The translations under genes and the position numbers were made by a program. Source: Dehalococcoidia bacterium (GTDB lineage Bacteria > Chloroflexota > Dehalococcoidia > SM23-28-2 > RBG-16-64-32). Taken from it: 64,000 nucleotides of DNA. Location: assembly GCA_030690405.1 (NCBI GenBank), contig JAUYGU010000059.1, forward strand, positions 1-64,000. Reading direction: 5' to 3'. The notes under the pieces were generated by a model. That model saw nothing but the letters and a program-made list of their open reading frames with translations. It did not search any database and was not told the origin of the DNA. Below, piece by piece: positions 57,723 through 64,000 of this stretch (position 1 is the first letter of the stretch; every line of letters begins with the position of its first letter).

Positions 57723-57930
57723 CCTGCGGCTCTTGGCCAGCCGGACTGACAGTAGTGTTTCCGATGACGGGCGCGAGTTGTCATGCCGTACGCATCACTG
57801 GCTAATCGCAAAGCAAGACGGTCCTGAGAGCGAGGGCGTTTGTAAGTGGTGCGGCGCCCGCCGGAACTTCATCAACGGCTTTACGGGCTCGTATGGTGGC
57901 TACCCCCGGCGGCTTGCCAGGAGCGGTTGA
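57709..57930 (+). CDS. Small CxxC protein
   Basis: 73 residues. LSCRTHHWLIAKQDGPESEGVCKWCGARRNFING gives Cys, His and a CxxC pair that could hold one zinc ion. The H-W-x-I...GP-x-S-x-G-x-C-x2-CG-x2-R-x-F pattern is seen in small uncharacterised proteins of related bacteria. GTG start overlaps the preceding gene by 14 nt. Confidence 0.6.
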   Translation: MQGDSLRLLASRTDSSVSDDGRELSCRTHHWLIAKQDGPESEGVCKWCGARRNFINGFTGSYGGYPRRLARSG

Positions 57931-57960
57931 CTCGTACTGGGACGGAGGAGGAGACGAAAC

Positions 57961-58203
57961 GTGCAGGAGAAGGCTAGCGTGCAGCCCTTCGGCGACTATC
58001 TGCGTGATCTCCGCAGCCAGCGCAGAATGGACCTGAAGGACGTTTCCGAGATATGCGGAGTCGGCGTCGCCCGTCTGATGGCGCTGGAATCGGGATCGGG
58101 TTCCCCCAACCGGCGGGAGCTCCGCCAGCTTGCCCGCGCCTTCCGGATGTCCGGAGAGACGATGCTGCTGAAGGCGGGGCAGATGCGGCTGATCCTGGAT
58201 TAG
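57961..58203 (+). CDS. Minimal XRE/HTH protein X-3
   Basis: 80 residues: PFGDYLRDLRSQRRMDLKDVSEICGVGVARLMALESGSGSPNRRELRQLARAF is a clear XRE HTH. GTG start with GGAGGAGGAG upstream, the strongest ribosome site in the run. Paralogue of X-1 and X-2. Confidence 0.72.
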   Translation: MQEKASVQPFGDYLRDLRSQRRMDLKDVSEICGVGVARLMALESGSGSPNRRELRQLARAFRMSGETMLLKAGQMRLILD

Positions 58204-58251
58204 GGCCGCCGGCGCTCATGTCCTAAGAGGGAACCGAGAGGGAGAGAGAAC

Positions 58252-58545
58252 GTGCCAGTGATTCGCCAGCGGATCATCGGCCGGGTCGAACACAACCCGG
58301 CGGCCGTGCGCGTTCTCGTTTTCCTGGCACACAGCTCCCGGGACTGGTTCGATGTCGAATCTATTCAGGCAGGCGCCAGTACCGCTACACACCCGCTGGG
58401 GCGTCTGCTTGACGAGTTGGTGGATGACGGGTTCTTGCGACGTAGGCAGGTCGGGGAGATGCCCCTCTACGCCCTCACGAAGCACCGCGAGGTTCGGAAT
58501 GCGGCGCTCTATCTGAGCGAGAGGGAGCGCCAGGCGCTGAGATAG
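58252..58545 (+). CDS. Small winged-helix protein wH-3
   Basis: 97 residues: IGRVEHNPAAVRVLVFLAHSSRDWFDVESIQAGASTATHPLGRLLDELVDDGFLRRRQVGEMPLYALTKHREV. Same pattern as wH-2, ending in a charged helix. GTG start behind GGAGAGAGA. No effector domain. Confidence 0.72.
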   Translation: MPVIRQRIIGRVEHNPAAVRVLVFLAHSSRDWFDVESIQAGASTATHPLGRLLDELVDDGFLRRRQVGEMPLYALTKHREVRNAALYLSERERQALR

Positions 58546-58555
58546 GGAAATCGCG

Positions 58556-58657
58556 GTGCTAGCGCAAGACATAGCCATCGTCGCTGGCCTCGGCGTCATC
58601 TACCTGGCCATGATCGCGACGCTCATCGCCATGGCCATCCTGCTCCGCAAAGAATAG
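58556..58657 (+). CDS. 33-residue single-helix membrane microprotein
   Basis: GTG 58556, 10 nt after the wH-3 stop. The product is a transmembrane helix (IAIVAGLGVIYLAMIATLIA and on) ending LLRKE. It is the last ORF of the run. Small, so its reality rests on position and on the clean hydrophobic pattern. Possible anchor or toxin-like peptide; unproven. Confidence 0.5.
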   Translation: MLAQDIAIVAGLGVIYLAMIATLIAMAILLRKE

Positions 58658-59002
58658 CTCGCTGCCCGTTCTCTGCCAACGGAATTCTCGTGATCGCATC
58701 GATCCCAGCGGCTTCCCCAGGACTTGCGGCTAAGCCGCATCGGTAGACAGATCCCGCGGATAGGCCGCCAAGCCGCACGGCGGCCCGCTATCTCCGAAGC
58801 CGGAAGCGCAGGTTCGAGTCCTGCCGTGGGTACCATTCTTGAATCCCTTCATCGCAACACCAGAGTTCGTGCGGCGTGCCGCCCGGGTGGTTGTGTTACA
58901 ATACCGTCCAACCACCGGGCGCGGCTGGGGCCGGCCCCCTCTCCCGGATTTCCTCACCTGCCTCGAGACAAGCTGCTAGTTTGAATAGAAAGGTGCACGT
59001 TC
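58658..59002. other. 345-bp gap: island end, partial tRNA copy, upstream region of the DinB gene
   Basis: No gene is supported. GGCGGCCCGCTAT precedes the 46-bp tRNA fragment at 58792-58837. TACAAT (58897-58902) is a possible -10 for the next gene; the region GTGGTTGTGTTACAATACCGTCCAACCAC is also an imperfect palindrome. Confidence 0.6.
58792..58837 (+). repeat. attR-like copy of the tRNA-Arg 3' end
   Basis: CTCCGAAGCCGGAAGCGCAG and the following T-arm to CCATT, with G-to-T at one position of the acceptor stem. It cannot form a full tRNA. Confidence 0.88.
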
Positions 59003-59518
59003 ATGGACGTGAAGGGAACGCTACAACAGCAGATGCAGGCCTTGCACGGCACGCTGGAAGCGGCGATCCGTGACTGTCCCGCGGAAGCGCTCACACAGAA
59101 ACTCCCCGGTTCCACGATCAACTCCATCGGGGCCATCTACGCCCACACCATCTTCAGCGAAGACGGGATCCTCAACGGGCTCGTCCGAGGTGGGACTCCC
59201 GTCTACTTCGCCGGTGGTTGGGCGCCGAAGGTCGGCCTCGACATGCCGAAGGGGGGCATGGAGCCGGACTGGGCCGTCACGCTCGACATCAACCTCTTTC
59301 GCCAGTACGCCGCGGCGGTTTACGAGGGCACCGACGAGTACCTCGCCACTGTCAGCGACGCCGAACTCGACCGTATCGTCGATCCCGGCTTCGCTCCTCC
59401 GATGCCCGTGCGGTCGCTCATCGCGAATCTGCTGGCCTGGCACGCCGCCACGCACCAGGGCGAGATCTCGGCCCTGAAGGGCGTCCAGGGCTTCAACGGC
59501 CTCGACCTTACCCACTAG
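59003..59518 (+). CDS. DinB-family protein
   Basis: 171 residues, four-helix bundle of the DinB/YfiT superfamily. Candidate metal-binding histidines lie in IYAHTIFSED and LAWHAATHQGEISALKG. The family includes thiol-dependent transferases (mycothiol, bacillithiol). Activity unknown here. ATG 59003 follows the island's right end. Confidence 0.85.
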   Translation: MDVKGTLQQQMQALHGTLEAAIRDCPAEALTQKLPGSTINSIGAIYAHTIFSEDGILNGLVRGGTPVYFAGGWAPKVGLDMPKGGMEPDWAVTLDINLFRQYAAAVYEGTDEYLATVSDAELDRIVDPGFAPPMPVRSLIANLLAWHAATHQGEISALKGVQGFNGLDLTH

Positions 59519-59535
59519 CGCGGCAGATACGACCT

Positions 59536-59565
59536 TTGGCGTGCCGGAGTTGCCCCTGCTATAGT
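59536..59565 (+). promoter_or_regulatory. Promoter of the P450-ferredoxin pair
   Basis: TTGGCG, 18 bp, TATAGT, about 57 nt before ATG 59622. Confidence 0.5.
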
Positions 59566-59621
59566 TGGCGTAAGTTCCGGCAGCGGTTGTCAGGCCAACT
59601 TCTGGGAAGGGGAAGGTGCTT

Positions 59622-60839
59622 ATGGTGGACGGGCCTGTAGAGGATTGGGCCACCGATTACGACATCTTCGACCCGGCGTATGTGAAGGATCCCTATCCGG
59701 TCTGGGATGAGCTGCGCCAGCAGTGCCCCGTGGCGCACACGGAGCGGTGGGGCGGCTCCTGGATGCCAACTCGCTACGCGGACCTGTTCGAGATCGCGCG
59801 GGACGTGCAGCACTTCTCGTCGCGTAATGTGCTGGTGGCGCCCGCGGGCCCGCCGCCGGAAGATGCGGGCGCGGAAGCTGCGACCGCCTTTCAGGTCGGG
59901 GCGCCGCCGATAACGTCCGACCCGCCGGTGCACACGTGGGCGCGCCGCCTGCTCCTGCCCCCGTTCTCCATAAAAGCAGTCGCGCAGCTTGAGCCGGAGA
60001 CCCGCGAGCTGTGCCGGTCATTGATCGACGGCTTCATCGACAAGGGGCGCGCCGACGCCGCCGCGGACTACGCGCAGCAGATACCGCCGCGGGTCATCGC
60101 CGGCATGCTGGGCATCCCGAAAGAGATGGCCAGCACGTTCACGGATTGGGTGCGGGGGTTCCTGGAGTTCGGCCTGACGAACGCCGATATCAGGGGAGAG
60201 GCCGCCAGATCGATCTTCGGCTTCTTGAGGGAACGCATCGAAGAACGCAAGGAGCAACCGGGCGACGATCTGATCAGCTACCTGCTCGCGTCCGAGGTCA
60301 ACGGCCGGGCCGTTCCTGAACCGCACGTTCTGGGGACGTGCTTCCTTCTGCTCGTGGCCGGGATCGACACCACCTGGAGCTCGATCGGCTCGGCGCTCTG
60401 GCACCTGGCCCAGCACCCTGAAGACCGCGCGCGGCTGGTGGCCGAGCCGGAGCTGATGCCTGTCGCGGTGGAGGAGTTGCTGCGAGCCTACTCGCCGGTC
60501 ACGATGGCGCGGGTCGTCACGGAGGACCTTGAGTACGGCGGGCGGAAGATTACGGCGGGCGATAAGGTCCTGATGTCGTTCCCCGCCGCCAACCGTGACC
60601 CGGAGAAGTTTCCGGACGCCGACAAGGTGATCATTGATCGAGCCGAGAACCCGCACATCGCGTTCGGCGTCGGCATCCACCGCTGCGCCGGGTCGAACCT
60701 GGCGCGCATGGAGATGCAGGTGTCCATAGAGGAGTGGCTGGCGCGCATCCCCGAATTCCGGCTGGAGGACGCCGACGCCGTAACCTGGGCCGGCGGGCAG
60801 GTGCGCGGCCCGCGCTCTATGCCGGTGGTGTTCCCATGA
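59622..60839 (+). CDS. Cytochrome P450
   Basis: 405-residue soluble bacterial P450 monooxygenase. I-helix LLLVAGIDTTWSSIG supplies the acid/Thr pair, K-helix ELLRAYSPV the ExxR, and the heme loop is FGVGIHRCAGSNLAR with the Cys ligand. ATG 59622 follows GGGAAGGGG; GTG 59616 is less likely. The ferredoxin gene overlaps its stop by 4 nt, indicating its electron donor. Substrate cannot be deduced; terpenoid or steroid hydroxylation are possibilities. Confidence 0.93.
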   Translation: MVDGPVEDWATDYDIFDPAYVKDPYPVWDELRQQCPVAHTERWGGSWMPTRYADLFEIARDVQHFSSRNVLVAPAGPPPEDAGAEAATAFQVGAPPITSDPPVHTWARRLLLPPFSIKAVAQLEPETRELCRSLIDGFIDKGRADAAADYAQQIPPRVIAGMLGIPKEMASTFTDWVRGFLEFGLTNADIRGEAARSIFGFLRERIEERKEQPGDDLISYLLASEVNGRAVPEPHVLGTCFLLLVAGIDTTWSSIGSALWHLAQHPEDRARLVAEPELMPVAVEELLRAYSPVTMARVVTEDLEYGGRKITAGDKVLMSFPAANRDPEKFPDADKVIIDRAENPHIAFGVGIHRCAGSNLARMEMQVSIEEWLARIPEFRLEDADAVTWAGGQVRGPRSMPVVFP

Positions 60840-61045
60840 TGCGCATCAGGGTCGACGGCGAGAAGTGCCAGGGGCACAACCGCTGCTTCGTCGCGGCGAG
60901 AGAGCTGTTCGAGCTTGACGACTACGGCTATTCGCACGAGGTTGGTGACGGCGTCGTGCCACCGGAGCTGGAGGAGAAGGCCAGGCTCGCGGTGTCCAAC
61001 TGCCCCGAGCGCGCCATCAGCATCGAAGAGATCGCGGAGGGGTGA
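60836..61045 (+). CDS. [3Fe-4S]-type ferredoxin for the P450
   Basis: 69 residues. CQGHNRC (C-x5-C) and distal NCPERAI provide three cysteines, the spacing of P450-associated 3Fe-4S ferredoxins; the usual fourth cysteine is replaced within the first motif (GHNR). ATGATG start coupled to the P450 stop. Confidence 0.9.
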   Translation: MMRIRVDGEKCQGHNRCFVAARELFELDDYGYSHEVGDGVVPPELEEKARLAVSNCPERAISIEEIAEG

Positions 61046-61078
61046 GCGATGGAGTTTGGCGACAGCGCTGACGGCGGG

Positions 61079-61327
61079 CTACTTTTCGAGGTCGTCTAAG
61101 CGCTTGTAGATGCCGTAGTCGATCGCCATATGGTACACGAGGGTTGTCGCCAGCAGCCCCACAGCGAGAGCAACGCCACCGATGATCGCCGCGACGTCGC
61201 TGTCCGCGGCCACGCCGATCGCCAGCACGATCGCTCCAGCCGCGCCGGCAAGCGAGGGAACCAGCGGAGCGGCATGGCCCCGTTCGTCGTCATTCGCGGC
61301 CCGCAGAATCGCCCTTGCTTGTGTCAT
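61079..61327 (-). CDS. Small two-helix membrane protein
   Basis: 82 residues from ATG 61327: MTQARAILRAANDDERGHAA, then two hydrophobic helices (LAGAAGAIVLAIGVAA; AIIGGVALAVGLLATTLVY) and a short charged end YKRLDDLEK. Convergent with the ferredoxin. Function unknown. Confidence 0.6.
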   Translation of the reverse strand: MTQARAILRAANDDERGHAAPLVPSLAGAAGAIVLAIGVAADSDVAAIIGGVALAVGLLATTLVYHMAIDYGIYKRLDDLEK

Positions 61328-61428
61328 GACACCTCCGATGGTCTGAACGCCGTAACGTGTTCTGGTAATTAAGCACCTCGGCCCGCTGGGGTCAAGGGGG
61401 CGGTTGGGACGCCGGGAGACGGATCCCG

Positions 61429-62832
61429 CTAGATGGGAGCGCCGGGGGCAACGAGCGGCCACGGTTGGGTGCGCTCCATCGTGAGAGCCAGGTCCAGCAG
61501 CAGCGCATCCTCGTGACGCCTTGCGTACGCCTGCAGGCCTATGGGGAGGCCGCCGCTGGAGACGCCGGCCGGGATAGAGATCGCGGGGTAGCCGGAGAGG
61601 TTGGCCGGGATGGTCAGGGCACCGGCGTTGTACGGACTCACGGAAACCTCGCCAACCTGGTAGGGCATCGGGCCCTCGGCCGCGAAGGGTTCCATTGGGC
61701 TGGTGGCGCAGAGCAGGATGTCCACCTGCTCGAACAGGTCGGCCATCGCCTCGTTCATCTCTATACGGAACGTCTCTACCTCCGCGCCGTGCCAGGCCCG
61801 GTACTGGGGAGAGGCCTCCATGGCAAAGCGGATCTCGACAGTCAGGTCTTCCTTGCAGTCCGGCCAGTAGTCCTTCAGGTCAGCGATGAGCGACGGGAGC
61901 CCTGCTCTCGCCCAGGCGAGGCCGTTCTCCGGCACCTTCACCTCCAAATCCACCCGTCGCAGGCCCGCCGCCTCGACCAGCACGTCCGCCGCGTCACGCA
62001 CGACGCGCGCCACCTCCGGATGGACGACGGCGTTGCCCAGGTCCGGCGCGACGGCTACCCGCAGCCCCCTCAGGTCGCTGTTGCCGAGGCGCTCTTCCCA
62101 GCCGTCGATGCGGGGCAGGCTGAACGGATCGCGCGGATCGTAGCCGCAGGTGACATCGTACCAGCGGGCGGCGTCGCGGACGCTGCGGGCCACCGTACCC
62201 TTCACGGCCGCCAACTGGCCGTTACCGGCGCTCGGCCCCCGCGGTATGCGGCCGAAGGTGCCCTTCATCCCGACCAGCCCGCAATACGAAGCCGGGATTC
62301 GGATGGAGCCGCCGCCGTCACCCGCGGTCGCCAGGGGGACGAGGCCCCCGGAGACGGCGGCCGCGGGCCCGCCCGACGAGCCGGCGGGGGTGCGCTCCAG
62401 GTTCCAGGGGTTGCGCGTCACGCCGTGAAGCTTCGTCGCGGTATAGGCGACGAAGCCGAACTCGGAGGTCGCCGCCTTGCCGACGATGACCGCGCCCGCC
62501 GCACGGAGCCGCTCGACGTGCGTGGAGTCCCGTTCCGCCATTTTGTCTTTGAACACCACCGAGCCATGGCTCGTCGGCATCCCCGCCGCGTTCTCGACGT
62601 CCTTTACGAGCAGCGGCACGCCGGCGAACAGCCCCGGGTCTTCGCCTCTGCTCAGCCTCTCGTCGATGGCCGCGGCCTGGCGCCGCGCGCCCTCCGCGTC
62701 GAGGGTGACCACGGTGTTCAGCTCCGACCGCTGTATCGCGTCCAGGGACGCGTCGAGCGCATCCGCGGCCCTGACCTCTCGCCGCCGCACGGCGTCCGCG
62801 AGGGAAGAGGCATCGTCCATCCAGACTTTCAT
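61429..62832 (-). CDS. Amidase-signature enzyme
   Basis: 467 residues. The Ser-cisSer-Lys triad is visible: Lys in VPLLVKDVE, and the serines in TPAGSSGGPAAAVSGG and DGGGSIRIPAS. Hydrolyses an amide bond in a small molecule; GatA is unlikely because gatB/C are absent and the spacing differs. ATG 62832 is chosen; a TTG two codons upstream has a better spaced AAAGG. It stands alone on the minus strand beside the P450 pair. Confidence 0.9.
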   Translation of the reverse strand: MKVWMDDASSLADAVRRREVRAADALDASLDAIQRSELNTVVTLDAEGARRQAAAIDERLSRGEDPGLFAGVPLLVKDVENAAGMPTSHGSVVFKDKMAERDSTHVERLRAAGAVIVGKAATSEFGFVAYTATKLHGVTRNPWNLERTPAGSSGGPAAAVSGGLVPLATAGDGGGSIRIPASYCGLVGMKGTFGRIPRGPSAGNGQLAAVKGTVARSVRDAARWYDVTCGYDPRDPFSLPRIDGWEERLGNSDLRGLRVAVAPDLGNAVVHPEVARVVRDAADVLVEAAGLRRVDLEVKVPENGLAWARAGLPSLIADLKDYWPDCKEDLTVEIRFAMEASPQYRAWHGAEVETFRIEMNEAMADLFEQVDILLCATSPMEPFAAEGPMPYQVGEVSVSPYNAGALTIPANLSGYPAISIPAGVSSGGLPIGLQAYARRHEDALLLDLALTMERTQPWPLVAPGAPI

Positions 62833-63004
62833 GGGCAAGGGTACCTTTCCATAATGACGGGGGTGGCGTTCAGTATAGCACCGGACGCGCGGGAGCTCGA
62901 ACGCCTATACTTGACGAACGGGCGGGATATATATTCGGAAGGTGGCCGCACTGCGGCGCCGCAGCACAGCCGCAAGGGAGCCGCCCGGAAAGGAGAGCGA
63001 GTTC

Positions 63005-63568
63005 ATGCCACGTATCCGTACCGTCGAGTACGCGGAAGCAACGCCCGCCGTGCGCGCGGCCCACGACGAAGTGGTTCGAGAACACGGCCGCATCACCAAC
63101 ATGAAACGCACTCTCCTCCATTCACTTCCGGCGTTCCGCGCGCTGATGGAGTGGTACCCGCTGCACGACACAGTGCAACCCTTCCTTGGAGAGCGCCTGA
63201 CCAACCTCTTCGCCCACGCGATCTCCACCGATACGGATTGCCTTGTCTGCTCGACGTTCTTCCGGCGGATCCTGCTCGATTCGGGCGAGAATCCGGACGA
63301 GTTTGCGCTCGACGAACGCGAAGATGTCGTCGTTGAGTTTGGGCGGCAGCTTGCGAAGCCGTTCGCCCGCGTCGCCGATGACCTCTACGAGCGCCTTGCC
63401 GCCGCGTTCAGCGACGAGCAGATCGTTGCCCTCACCGCCTTCGGCGCGTTGATGGTCGCAACCAACGTCTTCAACAACGCCCTCGCCGTCGAGCTCGACG
63501 GCTATCTGGAGCCGTACCGGAAGGGCGACGCGGCGCCCAGCGCAGCGCCGGCGGAAGGGGCAGCGTGA
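63005..63568 (+). CDS. Carboxymuconolactone decarboxylase-family (AhpD-like) protein
   Basis: 187 residues, helical. The reactive pair CLVC is in AISTDTDCLVCSTFFRRIL, as in CMD/AhpD-like peroxidase-type proteins, followed by a conserved helical core. It starts at ATG 63005 behind GGAAAGGAG. The SDR gene begins on its stop codon, so the two are co-expressed. Activity: thiol peroxidase-like or decarboxylase; not resolved. Confidence 0.82.
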   Translation: MPRIRTVEYAEATPAVRAAHDEVVREHGRITNMKRTLLHSLPAFRALMEWYPLHDTVQPFLGERLTNLFAHAISTDTDCLVCSTFFRRILLDSGENPDEFALDEREDVVVEFGRQLAKPFARVADDLYERLAAAFSDEQIVALTAFGALMVATNVFNNALAVELDGYLEPYRKGDAAPSAAPAEGAA

Positions 63569-64000
63569 TGGCGGACGGCGAATTCGCGGGCAAGGCCGCG
63601 TTCGTCACCGGGGCCGCCCACGGACAGGGGCGCGCGGCGGCGCTGGCCCTGGCGCGGGCGGGCGCGCGGATCGCGGCGTTCGACGTGGCCCGGCCGCTGC
63701 CCTACCCCGGCTATGAGCTCGGCTCCCAGGATGAGCTGCGCGGACTACAGCTTCTCTGCCGTGAGGCCGGGTCCGATTGCCTGACGTTTGAGGGTGACGT
63801 ACGCGACGACGTCGCAATCACCGCCGCCATCGACGGCACCGTCGCGGAGTTCGGGCGTATCGACGTCCTGTTCAACAACGCGGGGATCTGCGCCTACGGC
63901 CTGGCCCATGAGCTCAGCGAAGAGGCCTGGGACACGATGATCGACATCAACCTGAAGGGAAGCTGGCTGGTGGCCAGGCGGGTGATTCCGGTTATGATCC
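63568..64000 (+). CDS. SDR oxidoreductase, mycofactocin-coupled type (3' end outside window)
   Basis: 144 residues visible. TGAAHGQGRAAALALARAGA has the G-Q-G-R loop and, with PYPGYELGSQDELRGL after the second strand, matches the mycofactocin-associated SDR group, which holds its NAD tightly. NNAGICAYG is present; the catalytic YxxxK lies beyond the edge. ATG overlaps the preceding TGA. The match to that group is by pattern only; no mycofactocin genes are in the window. Confidence 0.8.
   Translation, partial: MADGEFAGKAAFVTGAAHGQGRAAALALARAGARIAAFDVARPLPYPGYELGSQDELRGLQLLCREAGSDCLTFEGDVRDDVAITAAIDGTVAEFGRIDVLFNNAGICAYGLAHELSEEAWDTMIDINLKGSWLVARRVIPVMI

Larger units (their letters stand above)
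54547..58837. mobile_element. 4.2-kb genomic island in tRNA-Arg, no integrase
   Basis: Direct repeats 54547-54592 (anticodon loop to just past CCA) and 58792-58837 match at 45 of 46 positions; the second copy lacks the 5' half of the tRNA. This is the typical attL/attR footprint of a tyrosine recombinase. Inside are a RAM-domain gene, an ArsR-like gene and about ten tiny ORFs, mostly DNA-binding. No integrase, replication or packaging gene is visible, so it may be a remnant or be mobilised in trans. Confidence 0.72.

Noticed and set aside
58600..58836. Minus-strand frame starting in the tRNA fragment
   Set aside because: The MVPTAGLEPALP start is a translation of tRNA sequence; the rest shows no integrase motifs.
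61905..61921. Sequence like the start of the 33-bp coding repeat inside the amidase gene
   Set aside because: Only about 17 bp match and they encode GLAWARAGL, which looks like native amidase sequence; probably coincidence.

Overview
The window is GC-rich bacterial chromosomal DNA with densely packed, mostly co-directional housekeeping operons separated by palindromic repeats. The gene set (cdaA-ybbR-der-plsY, a nuo cluster, dnaX-ybaB-recR-recO, GuaB3-type IMP dehydrogenase, trehalose genes, MaoC/SDR/thiolase lipid genes, cytochrome P450) and the frequent GTG/TTG starts suggest Chloroflexota, plausibly a Dehalococcoidia-like lineage. This is inference from content; there is no rRNA gene in the window to confirm it.

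Layout. 1-6.8 kb: 3' end of an ornithine carbamoyltransferase gene, then the c-di-AMP cyclase/YbbR pair, Der, PlsY, a HEAT-repeat protein, a Nudix hydrolase and a GNAT acetyltransferase. 6.8-16 kb (minus strand): an acyl-CoA module of two SDRs, two hotdog hydratases, a thiolase and its DUF35 partner, with a YbaK deacylase, a PHP protein and orphan genes, heavily invaded by repeats. 16-26 kb: NADH dehydrogenase membrane arm and part of the connecting module (nuoA, C, D, H, J, K, L, M, N), without nuoB or nuoI. 26-31 kb: ybeY, dnaX, ybaB, recR, recO and two FmdB-type zinc ribbons. 31-44 kb: prenyl synthase, tatD, metG, rsmI, guaB3, prmC, prfA and hisS, interspersed with small orphan genes. 44-54.5 kb: SDR, a HTH-nuclease fusion, relA, a TetR regulator, yifB, otsB and otsA.

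54.5-58.8 kb is the most unusual region. A complete tRNA-Arg(CCG) gene is followed 4.2 kb later by a second copy of only its 3' 46 bp, the usual footprint of tRNA-targeted integration. Between them there is no integrase, only very small proteins: a stand-alone RAM domain, an ArsR-like regulator, and a tightly coupled run of winged-helix, XRE, helical, zinc-binding and single-helix membrane proteins. 58.8-64 kb: DinB-like protein, P450 with its ferredoxin, a small membrane protein, amidase, a CMD-family protein and the start of an SDR.

The second theme is repeats. At least four hairpin or palindrome families occupy the intergenic spaces: a 64-65 bp element with fixed ends and a variable centre, often joined to an upstream hairpin as a 104-bp unit; 20-bp hairpins with a TGAA/TTCA loop and covarying arms; hairpins with a TCGACAGGCTC loop; and CCCTCTCCCG-type hairpins. 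Several copies lie in frame inside genes (dnaX, rsmI, ybaK, a hydratase, tatD). At five sites the inserted segment is bounded by copies of the neighbouring gene's end (recR 3', nuoD 5', thiolase 5', SDR 5', SDR 3'), which suggests that insertion here is coupled to duplication of gene ends.
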